This document shows positions 1-5,903 of a stretch of DNA of 8,118 bases, one piece after another. The stretch covers positions 1 to 8,118 of the forward strand of contig JAEEKC010000254.1 in NCBI GenBank assembly GCA_016282215.1. The letters are read 5' to 3'. A program made the translations under genes and the position numbers. Each line of letters starts with the position of its first letter. The first letter of the stretch is position 1. The notes beneath the pieces were generated by a model that was not told where the DNA came from, searched no databases, and saw only the letters and a program-made list of their open reading frames with translations. The stretch is from Lachnospiraceae bacterium. GTDB lineage: Bacteria; Bacillota; Clostridia; Lachnospirales; Lachnospiraceae.

Positions 1-1
1 A

Positions 2-616
2 GGCGTCTTCTCTAACGAAGCAGGTCTTGGTTCTTCCGTTATGGTGCATTCTTCATCCAACGTTCGTGAGCCTGTTGTGCAGGGTATGTGGGGTATCTTC
101 GAGGTGTTTGCGGATACCATCATCGTTTGTACGCTGACTGCATTTGCAGTGCTTTCTTCCGGTCTTGTGAATCTGGAAACCGGTGAAGTCATTTCTGCGA
201 ATGAGTCCACCGCTCTGGTAGCTGAGGCATTTTCCACTGTCTTCGGAAAACTCGGCTCCGGCTTTATCGCAATCGCAATTTTGCTCTTCGCATTTTCTAC
301 CGTCCTTGGCTGGTCACAGTACGGTACCAAAGGTTTTGAGTACCTGTTCGGCCGCAAGGCAGTTATCGTTTATCAGATCATCTTCGTGCTGTTCATCGTG
401 ATCGGTGCAACCATGAACCTGTCACTGGCATGGGACCTGTCCGATACCTTCAACGGACTGATGGCGATCCCGAACCTGATCGGTGTTCTGGCCCTGTCCG
501 GCACAGTTATGAAGATCACAGACAACTATGTCAGAAGAAAACTGAAGGGTGAAGATATTAAACCAATGCTTTCCGCGATCGATGAGATCCAAGAGCAGCA
601 TGAGAAGGAAATTTAA
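2..616 (+). CDS. Sodium:alanine/glycine symporter (AGCS family), C-terminal part
   Basis: This is the 3' part of a membrane transporter that imports small neutral amino acids (alanine or glycine) with Na+. The reading frame is open from base 2 and has no start in the window; the Met at 41 is internal. Seen: the segment begins with GVFSNEAGLGSS, the signature loop of the AGCS family, followed by about four hydrophobic segments (FADTIIVCTLTAFAVLSSG; the stretch around GFIAIAILLFAFSTVLGW; VIVYQIIFVLFIVIGA; the stretch around LMAIPNLIGVLALSG). The GWSQYG motif after the second of these is also typical of the family. The end is a charged cytoplasmic tail, as expected. Only about 204 residues of a usual 450-500 are present. 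The codon choice (for example frequent GGT, CGT and TCC) differs from the genes downstream and may reflect high expression. The exact substrate cannot be told. Confidence 0.93.
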   Translation, partial: GVFSNEAGLGSSVMVHSSSNVREPVVQGMWGIFEVFADTIIVCTLTAFAVLSSGLVNLETGEVISANESTALVAEAFSTVFGKLGSGFIAIAILLFAFSTVLGWSQYGTKGFEYLFGRKAVIVYQIIFVLFIVIGATMNLSLAWDLSDTFNGLMAIPNLIGVLALSGTVMKITDNYVRRKLKGEDIKPMLSAIDEIQEQHEKEI

Positions 617-618
617 AA

Positions 619-924
619 ATGGCTAAAGAGTTTTCGTTTTCAAATGTAAAGATCCATAATGAGATAGAGCTTTTTTCCGTCACGGACATGAAAGTGAAAA
701 AGATGCTGGAGCACCTCTTTTTGGAAAACCGCATTTCCTATTTTGAGAAATGGGAGGACATTTCCTTTATCAGACGGTTTTTCTGGGGTGAAGAAAAAAG
801 CAGATGCACCTTCTGTATCAACGAGATGCAGGCGGAAAAAGCGCTGCAGATCTTAGACGAGCATCCGGAACTGAAGGAGCGCACTGAGATGGTAAAGAAG
901 CGTGTCGACCGGACGTACTTCTGA
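619..924 (+). CDS. Small hypothetical protein (101 aa), possibly DUF2007-like
   Basis: I do not recognise this protein with certainty. Its ATG lies two bases after the symporter stop. The Shine-Dalgarno site AAGGAA (605-610) lies inside the symporter tail with 8-nt spacing, so it is very probably co-transcribed and translationally coupled. The product is soluble, with no signal peptide or membrane segment. Seen: a mix of predicted strands and helices (IELFSVTD, helix VKKMLEHLFLENRISYFEKW, strand RCTFCINEM, helix AEKALQILDEHPEL) and a basic tail. This beta-alpha-beta order with an exposed short Cys-containing strand (CTFC) recalls the small ferredoxin-like 'putative signal transducing' DUF2007 fold. 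That is inference from pattern only. The two cysteines (CxxC) could bind a metal, but a single CxxC is weak evidence. Confidence 0.72.
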   Translation: MAKEFSFSNVKIHNEIELFSVTDMKVKKMLEHLFLENRISYFEKWEDISFIRRFFWGEEKSRCTFCINEMQAEKALQILDEHPELKERTEMVKKRVDRTYF

Positions 925-953
925 GACTAAGAAAGTTATTTATGGTTAAAAGC

Positions 954-962
954 GGGAGGTGG
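954..962 (+). promoter_or_regulatory. Ribosome binding site deciding the dehydrogenase start
   Basis: GGGAGGTGG is a near-perfect Shine-Dalgarno sequence ending three bases before the ATG at 966 (core GGAGG 955-959, six-base spacing). It lies downstream of the alternative in-frame ATG at 942, which has no such site. The start at 966 is therefore preferred. Confidence 0.85.
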
Positions 963-965
963 ACA

Positions 966-2078
966 ATGGCGGAAACAAGACCGTATGTAGACTGGAATAC
1001 CATGCATGATTTCATGGTGGATGTATTCGCGGGCTATGGCGTACCGAAAGAGGATGCCATGATCTGCGCGGATGTGCTTTTGGAAAGTGACAGGCGCGGG
1101 ATCGAAAGCCATGGCTGCAACCGCTTTAAACCCATCTATATCGACAGGATCATAAACGGGACATTAAAACCCGTTACGGAAATCGAAGTAGTCAAAGAAA
1201 CACCGACAACGCTGGTCTACGATGCCCATGACGGCATGGGCATGGTAGCCAGCTACCATATGATGGAAAAGCTGATAGAAAAGGCCAAAACCTATGGGAT
1301 GGCTGGCGGTGCCATCCGCAATTCCACCCACTACGGGATCGCAGGCTACTGGGCGACCATGGCCAGCAGGGAAGGCCTGGTGGGGATCACAGGAACCAAT
1401 GCAAGGCCTTCCATTGCACCGACTTTCGGTGTGGAGAATATGATGGGAACCAATCCGCTCACTTTTGCATTGCCGACGGATGAGGAATTTCCCTTCTGCC
1501 TCGACTGCGCAACCTCTATCGTGCAGCGCGGCAAGATCGAGTATTACGCCAGATCGGGCAAACCGACGCCGGCGGGACAGGTGATCGCTGAGGACGGCTC
1601 AGTTATGACCGACAGCGAAGAGATCCTGAAAGCCCTGGTAAAGGGCACCGCAGCTCTGGCGCCCCTTGGCGGCGCAGGCGAGGAAATGGCAGGTTATAAA
1701 GGCTATGGCTATGCAGCCGTTGTGGAGATCCTTTCCGCAGCGTTAGCAGGCGGTAACTTTATGAAAGCCCTTTCCGGCGTGGATGAAAATGGAAAGAAAC
1801 GGATGTACGGACTCGGACATTTCTTCTTTGTTGTCGATCCGGATGCCTTCACAGGCCGTGAAAGCTTCAAAAAGATCGCAGGCGATATCTGCAGAGCCCT
1901 TCGCGCTTCGAAGAAGGCAGCAGGGCATGACCGCATTTATACAGCGGGTGAGAAGGAATACCTGGTATGGCAGGAGCGCAAAGATAAGGGCGTTCCCGTA
2001 TCCGAGGCAGTACAAAAAGAAATGATACAGATCCGGGATGAACTGGGGTTGAACTACAAGTTCGTCTTCGAAAAGTAG
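966..2078 (+). CDS. Ldh_2-family NAD(P)-dependent oxidoreductase (malate/L-lactate dehydrogenase type)
   Basis: A cytoplasmic dehydrogenase that interconverts a 2-hydroxy (or 2-imino/amino) acid and its 2-oxo acid using NAD(P)H. It belongs to the family of YlbC, AllD, ComC, YiaK and DpkA, which is unrelated to classical Rossmann lactate dehydrogenases. Seen in the 370-aa product: an N-terminal SDRRGIESHGCNRF block (41-54, His49), the conserved NSTHYGIAGY with the probable catalytic His122, GTNPLTFALP (161-170) for cofactor and substrate binding, Asp180 followed by the QRGKIEYY segment (Lys190), and GYKGYGYA (243-250). Length and motif order match the complete family, so the gene looks intact. 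The start was chosen at 966 by its strong ribosome binding site; starting at 942 would add 8 residues. It lies 41 bases after the small gene and may share the symporter transcript. The substrate (malate, lactate, sulfolactate, ureidoglycolate or cyclic imine) cannot be decided here. Confidence 0.92.
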   Translation: MAETRPYVDWNTMHDFMVDVFAGYGVPKEDAMICADVLLESDRRGIESHGCNRFKPIYIDRIINGTLKPVTEIEVVKETPTTLVYDAHDGMGMVASYHMMEKLIEKAKTYGMAGGAIRNSTHYGIAGYWATMASREGLVGITGTNARPSIAPTFGVENMMGTNPLTFALPTDEEFPFCLDCATSIVQRGKIEYYARSGKPTPAGQVIAEDGSVMTDSEEILKALVKGTAALAPLGGAGEEMAGYKGYGYAAVVEILSAALAGGNFMKALSGVDENGKKRMYGLGHFFFVVDPDAFTGRESFKKIAGDICRALRASKKAAGHDRIYTAGEKEYLVWQERKDKGVPVSEAVQKEMIQIRDELGLNYKFVFEK

Positions 2079-2113
2079 ATCTATTCATATGTTAGCAATT
2101 AACCGATAATAAA

Positions 2114-2160
2114 GCCTTCCCCCTGGGGGGAAGGTGGCACCGAAGGTGCCGGATGAGGGG
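2114..2160 (+). repeat. Palindromic intergenic repeat, copy A (two stem-loops)
   Basis: A 47-base GC-rich element fills the gap between the dehydrogenase and pdp. It begins GCCTTCC and ends GGATGAGGGG. It contains a stem of about 9 bp (CCTTCCCCC 2115-2123 with GGGGGAAGG 2126-2134) and a second perfect 6-bp stem (GGCACC 2136-2141 with GGTGCC 2145-2150, loop GAA). There is no T-run after either stem, so it is not a canonical Rho-independent terminator. It ends six bases before the pdp ribosome binding site. A related copy in opposite orientation lies after pdp. From memory, elements with these ends (CCTTCCCCC ... GGATGAGGGG) are dispersed in many gut Firmicutes genomes. Whether they move or act as RNA processing sites is not known to me. 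Confidence 0.8.
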
Positions 2161-2166
2161 TATATA

Positions 2167-2172
2167 GGGAGG
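2167..2172 (+). promoter_or_regulatory. Ribosome binding site of pdp
   Basis: GGGAGG is followed by seven bases and the ATG at 2180. It lies immediately outside the palindromic repeat copy A, so folding of that element could influence access to it. Confidence 0.75.
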
Positions 2173-2179
2173 ATTCACT

Positions 2180-3484
2180 ATGAACATGTACGATCTGATC
2201 CAGAAAAAGAAAACCGGCGGCGCGCTGACCCAAGAAGAGATCTACTGGATGGTGAACGGATTCACAAATGGCGAAATCCCCGATTACCAGATGTCAGCCA
2301 TGATGATGGCCATCTTTTTTAAAGGCATGACAAGAGAGGAAACGCTGCATCTGACCATGTCCATGGCAAAGAGCGGCGAGATGCTGGATCTTTCCAAGAT
2401 CCCCGGCATCAAAGCAGATAAACATTCCACCGGCGGTGTCGGCGACAAAACGTCGCTTGCGCTTTTGCCCATGGTAAGCGCCTGCGGCCTGAATATCGCC
2501 AAGATGAGCGGAAGAGGTTTGGGACACACCGGCGGGACCATTGATAAACTGGAGAGTTTTCCGGGATTTCGGACGGATATCTCCATTGAAACTTTTGAGA
2601 AAAACGCATCGGAGCTTGGCATCGCGCTGATGGGGCAGACGGCAGAGTTAGCACCCGCTGACAAAAAGCTGTACGCTCTGCGTGATGTGACAGCGACGGT
2701 GGATCAGATGTCACTGATCGCCAGCTCTATCATGAGTAAAAAACTGGCAGCCGGCGCAGATCTGATCGTACTGGATGTCAAGACCGGCTCCGGTGCTTTT
2801 ATGAAGAGCGAGGAAGATTCCAGGGCCTTGGGCGAGGAAATGGTACGGATCGGAAAGGACGCAGGACGTAAGGTGAGTGCTGTTATCTCCGATATGGACC
2901 AGCCGCTTGGCCGGGCAGTCGGCAATATCCTGGAAGTCAAGGAGGCCATCGCAACGCTGAAGGGCGAAGGGCCACAGGACTTTACCAAACTCTGTATGAC
3001 ATTGGGTTGCCAGATGCTTTTAGCCGGCGGCGTGGCAGGCTCCATCGACGAAGCGGAGATGAAGCTTTTTGAAGTCGTAAAGAACGGCAGCGCGCTTAAC
3101 AAGCTTGCTGATCTGGTAAAAGGTCAGGGCGGCGATGCATCGTATGTATATGAGCCGGATAAGCTTGATCAGGCACCGCTGAAGGTGGAGGTGAAAGCGC
3201 CGGCAAGCGGCTTTATTCAACGGATCCTCTGCGATGAAGTCGGGCTTTGCTCGTTAATACTCGGTGGCGGCAGAAGGACGAAGGAAGATGTGATCGACCT
3301 TCGCGTGGGCCTGGTATTGGAGAAAAAAGTCGGCGATGAAGTCAGGGAAGGCGATGTGATCGCAGTGCTTCATGCGGCAGATGAGAAGAGTGCCGGCGAG
3401 GCGATGGAGCGGTATCTGGCGGCGGTTACGATCGGCGCAGAGAAGCCGGAGGAGAGAAAGCTGATTCACGGTATCATAGAGTGA
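2180..3484 (+). CDS. pdp: Pyrimidine-nucleoside phosphorylase
   Basis: A cytoplasmic salvage enzyme that splits uridine, deoxyuridine or thymidine with phosphate into the base and (deoxy)ribose-1-phosphate. The 434-aa length is that of the complete family. Seen: an N-terminal helical domain (to about 65), the phosphate-binding KHSTGGVGDKT (81-91), the family signature SGRGLGHTGGTIDKLE (110-125), then the substrate residues His82, Arg168 (in YALRDV), Ser183 and Lys187 (in SSIMSKK), and DVKTGSGAFM (199-208). The C-terminal alpha/beta domain has the usual biotinyl-like segment (about 346-434, ASGFIQRI onward). Lys108 and the AKMSGRG context resemble Bacillus-type Pdp rather than E. coli-type DeoA (which has PMISGRG), so uridine is a likely substrate as well as thymidine. 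This assignment rests on remembered family differences. No deoC, cdd or nucleoside transporter is adjacent, and the gene stands alone between two inverted repeat copies. Confidence 0.96.
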   Translation: MNMYDLIQKKKTGGALTQEEIYWMVNGFTNGEIPDYQMSAMMMAIFFKGMTREETLHLTMSMAKSGEMLDLSKIPGIKADKHSTGGVGDKTSLALLPMVSACGLNIAKMSGRGLGHTGGTIDKLESFPGFRTDISIETFEKNASELGIALMGQTAELAPADKKLYALRDVTATVDQMSLIASSIMSKKLAAGADLIVLDVKTGSGAFMKSEEDSRALGEEMVRIGKDAGRKVSAVISDMDQPLGRAVGNILEVKEAIATLKGEGPQDFTKLCMTLGCQMLLAGGVAGSIDEAEMKLFEVVKNGSALNKLADLVKGQGGDASYVYEPDKLDQAPLKVEVKAPASGFIQRILCDEVGLCSLILGGGRRTKEDVIDLRVGLVLEKKVGDEVREGDVIAVLHAADEKSAGEAMERYLAAVTIGAEKPEERKLIHGIIE

Positions 3485-3499
3485 TATGAGGAATGAAGG

Positions 3500-3598
3500 C
3501 CCCTCATCCGTCAGCTTCGCTGACACCTGTCTCGCCTACCGGCTCGGTCCGCGCTGAGCAAGCGCCACCGGCGCTTAGCGCCCCCAGAGGAGGAAGGC
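3500..3598 (-). repeat. Palindromic intergenic repeat, copy B (opposite orientation, with insert)
   Basis: Read on the minus strand this element starts GCCTTCC and ends GGATGAGGGG, as in copy A before pdp, and the shared blocks CTGGGGG and AGGTG come in the same order. The perfect 6-bp stem GTCAGC (3510-3515) with GCTGAC (3519-3524), loop TTC, corresponds to the GGCACC/GGTGCC stem of copy A but with different bases, so pairing is kept while sequence changes. Between the CTGGGGG and AGGTG blocks there are about 52 extra bases (3529-3580). These include a perfect 7-bp stem AAGCGCC (3560-3566) with GGCGCTT (3570-3576), extended by GCGCT (3551-3555) with AGCGC (3577-3581). It begins 15 bases after the pdp stop. 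No T-run follows, so a terminator role is not supported. Confidence 0.75.
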
Positions 3599-3601
3599 AT
3601 T

Positions 3602-3700
3602 GTGCAGATACGGTCTGTTGGTGAGAGAAAAAGGTCATGAGCAGATACGGTCTGTTGGTGAGACAAGAAGGTCATGAATAGATACATCAGAAAAGTGTAG
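3602..3700 (+). other. Chain of three overlapping mini-ORFs ahead of phoH (putative leader peptides)
   Basis: Seen: GTG at 3602 opens a 12-codon frame ending TGA at 3638-3640. It is preceded by a strong Shine-Dalgarno sequence AGGAGG (3588-3593, 8-base spacing). ATG at 3637 overlaps that stop (ATGA) and opens a 14-codon frame ending TAG 3679-3681. ATG at 3674 overlaps the second frame and opens an 8-codon frame ending TAG 3698-3700, six bases before the phoH ATG and in the phoH frame. phoH has no clear Shine-Dalgarno site of its own, so termination-reinitiation could feed it. Caution: the strong site is also the end of repeat copy B, and the frames are short enough to occur by chance. The role is inference. 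Confidence 0.3.
3604..3677 (+). repeat. Two tandem copies of a 37-bp unit upstream of phoH
   Basis: Units 3604-3640 and 3641-3677 abut exactly and match at 35 of 37 positions by direct comparison. The differences are G/C at unit position 24 and A/G at unit position 27. Each unit starts GCAGATACGG and ends AAGGTCATGA. A short further match, AGATAC (3680-3685), follows the second unit and may be the remains of a third. The 37-bp length is not a multiple of three, so the two copies are read in different frames. No inverted repeat strong enough to be an obvious operator was seen within the unit. The position between pdp and phoH is consistent with a regulatory or slippage-generated leader duplication. 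Confidence 0.9.
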
Positions 3701-3706
3701 AAATAT

Positions 3707-4732
3707 ATGCAACAGGAATACGAGATTAAGTTGGATATGGAAGCGGATGTGATGCAGGCTCTGTTTGGGCGGCATGACAGTTTCCTGTTCGAGATGGAAA
3801 AACAGCTCCATGTCACATTTGTTGACAGGGACGGAAAGTTAAAGATCAAAGGGAATAAGGTAGAAGTGGAGAAGGCAGCAAAGCTGGTAGAGAATCTGGC
3901 AGAGTCGGTGCATGACGGCAGCGACCTGGACACACAGCGATTGAACTATGCCATTGAGGTGACGGAAGAAGGCGGGCAGTTTTCAGCGCAGGAACTTGAC
4001 GGCGACTGTATCTGCCATACCGTTTCCGGCAAGCCGGTCTGTCCGAAGACAAAAGGTCAGCAGGATTATGTGGCGGCCATGCGCGACGATATGATCGTGT
4101 TCGGGATCGGTCCCGCCGGAACCGGAAAGACTTATCTGGCCATGGCGATGGCGATCACGGCGTTTAAAAGAGGAGAGGTGGAACGCATCATCCTCACAAG
4201 GCCGGCCATCGAAGCGGGAGAGAAGCTGGGATTTTTGCCCGGCGATCTGCAGAGCAAGGTAGATCCGTATCTGCGGCCCCTTTATGACGCTCTTTACCAG
4301 ATCATGGGAGCGGAGGGGTTTGTCCGCAATATGGAAAAAGGGCTGATCGAGGTGGCGCCCCTGGCCTATATGCGCGGCCGGACGCTGGATAATGCCTATA
4401 TCATTTTGGATGAAGCGCAGAATACCACGCAGGCGCAGATGAAGATGTTTCTGACGCGTATCGGTTTTGGTTCCAAGGTAGTCGTTACGGGGGATCTTTC
4501 CCAAAAGGATCTGGCGCCGGATACGACAAGCGGCCTGGATGTGGCTGTCAAGGTCCTGTCAGGCGTGGAGGGGATCTCGTTTTGCACCCTGACGAGCAGG
4601 GATGTTGTCAGACATCCGCTGGTACAGAAAATCGTGAAAGCATACGAGGCTTATGAAAAAAAGGAAAGCAGAAATGGTAAGCCCGCAAGGGATAACAGAA
4701 GAAGAGGCGCTGGCGGCGCAAAAGGCAGATAA
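3707..4732 (+). CDS. phoH: PhoH-like ATPase (PhoH/YbeZ family)
   Basis: A cytoplasmic P-loop ATPase linked to RNA metabolism; in many bacteria it is encoded next to ybeY and may act with it in rRNA processing. Seen in the 341-aa product: an N-terminal KH-like domain (about 1-70), Walker A GPAGTGKT (135-142, Lys141), the RPAIEAGEKLGFLPGD block (165-180), Walker B YIILDEAQN (231-239, Asp235-Glu236), TGDLSQKDL (261-269), and the sensor/arginine region SRDVVRHPLVQ (297-307, Arg303). The length is normal. The C-terminus is a very basic tail (320-341, RDNRRRGAGGAKGR). The ATG at 3707 is the most upstream in-frame start after a TAG at 3698-3700, and its Shine-Dalgarno match is poor. Its 3' end overlaps the HD gene by 59 bases. 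It begins the tightly packed phoH-HD-ybeY unit. Confidence 0.96.
   Translation: MQQEYEIKLDMEADVMQALFGRHDSFLFEMEKQLHVTFVDRDGKLKIKGNKVEVEKAAKLVENLAESVHDGSDLDTQRLNYAIEVTEEGGQFSAQELDGDCICHTVSGKPVCPKTKGQQDYVAAMRDDMIVFGIGPAGTGKTYLAMAMAITAFKRGEVERIILTRPAIEAGEKLGFLPGDLQSKVDPYLRPLYDALYQIMGAEGFVRNMEKGLIEVAPLAYMRGRTLDNAYIILDEAQNTTQAQMKMFLTRIGFGSKVVVTGDLSQKDLAPDTTSGLDVAVKVLSGVEGISFCTLTSRDVVRHPLVQKIVKAYEAYEKKESRNGKPARDNRRRGAGGAKGR
4661..4667 (+). promoter_or_regulatory. Ribosome binding site deciding the HD gene start
   Basis: AAGGAAA lies six bases before the ATG at 4674. The alternative in-frame ATG at 4653 has only GAGG (4646-4649) at three-base spacing, which is too close. The start at 4674 is therefore preferred, removing seven lysine-rich residues. 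The site lies inside the phoH coding region, giving translational coupling. Confidence 0.6.
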
Positions 4733-5903
4733 ACCGCTTTTCTGGCTGCCCGTTTGTCTGCTGCCTGCACTTGTTTACTGCCTTTGCGGTGCAGTGGCTT
4801 TTGGCCGGTCGTTTACGCAGATGCTGACCGGTCTTATGCAGCTTGCCGCTTTCGGTCTTGTGTTCTTTTTTGTCCTGCTGCTTTGCGATGTGAAAGGCAG
4901 CTGGCTGTATGATAATGACAGGCATAAATACCGGTTTGTGATCGTTTTTCTCGCCGGCCTTGTGATCGCACTGGTCCAGGCATTTGTTTCACTGCCGGTT
5001 TTCTGGCTGATGATGCCAGTGGCCATTGCGCTGTTTCTCTGTTCGGGAACATACCAGGCTGTCGGCGGATATATGCTGCTTTTGTTGATGACAGATCAGC
5101 TCGCAGCAATGAGTGCGGCAACCTTTGCGGCCTATGCCATGATCGGCATTGCCGGCATGCTGCTGTTTACGTTTTTGGATGAAAATTTCCTCTTCGGGCT
5201 GCCGCTTTTATGCGCGCTGCTGCTGCAGACATTAGTGCTGCTGGGCATCGCGTTTGCAGCCGAGGGCCGTTTGACGCTGCAGTCACTTTTGTTTGCAGCG
5301 ATCTCGCTGGGCGTGGGATTTTTGCTGCTGACATTCTGCCTGAAGTATTTAAGTTCAGGTGTGCTGCACAGGGAAAGCGATATTTACGACAGGATCAATG
5401 ATCCGGAGTTTACGCTTTTGGTACAGCTGAAAGAGAAAAACCAGCGTGCTTATTATCATGCGATCCATACGGCGCATTTTTGTGAAAAACTGGCCGGTCT
5501 GATCGGCGCGGATGTGGCCCTCTGCAAGGCGGGAGGGTATTATCACAAGATCGGAAAAATGCGCGGCGAGAGCAATATCAGCCACGCACTCGACATCGCT
5601 GCGGAATATGATTTTCCGCCGCAGCTTCGGCACCTTTTAAAGGAATACGGCGCACAGAATACGCCCCTTCGTTCCAGGGAAGCGGCTATCGTGCTGTTAT
5701 CCGATGCCATGGTGTCCTCAGTCATGTTTTTGTTTGAAAAAAACAAGAATGCCACGCTGAATTATGAACAGATCGCAGCAGTGGTATTTAAGCAGCAGCT
5801 CGAAAGCCATGTGCTCGATGACTGCGTGATCACGATGGAAGAACTGACGACTATCCGGGAATGTTTTGCCGGGGAGAAACTGTATTATGACTTTTTACAT
5901 TGA
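4674..5903 (+). CDS. Short PgpH-like 7TM-HD membrane protein with a degenerate HD site
   Basis: By position (between phoH and ybeY) and similarity this is the counterpart of PgpH/YqfF, the membrane c-di-AMP phosphodiesterase. It is 409 aa (416 if started at 4653), whereas PgpH is about 700. Seen: about seven or eight membrane segments (roughly 22-43, 50-71, 86-108, 109-124, 129-148, 149-168, 172-195, 203-227), a linker, then a cytoplasmic HD domain (about 245-400). The extracytoplasmic 7TMR-HDED domain of PgpH is absent. HD ligands: His262 (in AYYHAIH), His291, probably His304 (in ISHALDIA) and Asp344 (in LLSDAM) remain. The HD aspartate is Lys292 (YYHKIGK, codons CAC AAG at 5544-5549), and the later His-His of HHGT is Glu324-Tyr325. 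These changes make normal metal-dependent phosphodiesterase activity unlikely. A ligand-sensing, regulatory or decaying protein is inferred. The frame is intact with normal codons, so it is not an obvious pseudogene. Confidence 0.85.
   Translation: MVSPQGITEEEALAAQKADKPLFWLPVCLLPALVYCLCGAVAFGRSFTQMLTGLMQLAAFGLVFFFVLLLCDVKGSWLYDNDRHKYRFVIVFLAGLVIALVQAFVSLPVFWLMMPVAIALFLCSGTYQAVGGYMLLLLMTDQLAAMSAATFAAYAMIGIAGMLLFTFLDENFLFGLPLLCALLLQTLVLLGIAFAAEGRLTLQSLLFAAISLGVGFLLLTFCLKYLSSGVLHRESDIYDRINDPEFTLLVQLKEKNQRAYYHAIHTAHFCEKLAGLIGADVALCKAGGYYHKIGKMRGESNISHALDIAAEYDFPPQLRHLLKEYGAQNTPLRSREAAIVLLSDAMVSSVMFLFEKNKNATLNYEQIAAVVFKQQLESHVLDDCVITMEELTTIRECFAGEKLYYDFLH

Noticed and set aside
2105..2110. GATAAT as a -10 box for pdp
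   Set aside because: No plausible -35 hexamer lies 16-18 bases upstream (TATTCA is the best), and there is no extended -10 TG.
2115..2150. Possible Rho-independent terminator after the dehydrogenase gene
   Set aside because: The stems are strong but no T-run follows either, and a related structure occurs in opposite orientation after pdp. A dispersed palindromic repeat explains it better.
2284..2664. Long antisense open frame (126 codons) opposite pdp
   Set aside because: It lies wholly inside a clear pdp coding region with all active-site motifs, and its product has no recognisable domain. Frames like this are common opposite GC-balanced genes.
3604..3677. CRISPR array
   Set aside because: Two 37-bp units abut with no spacers, and no cas genes are seen.
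3655..3683. TTGGTG-17-ATAGAT as a promoter for phoH
   Set aside because: The -10 match is poor (two of six), and the TTGGTG is part of both tandem units, where the first has no -10 at all.
4653..4732. Frameshift or fusion between phoH and the HD gene
   Set aside because: PhoH has a full-length family C-terminus with its basic tail, and the HD gene has its own start and ribosome site. A 59-base overlap in another frame is an ordinary coupled gene junction.
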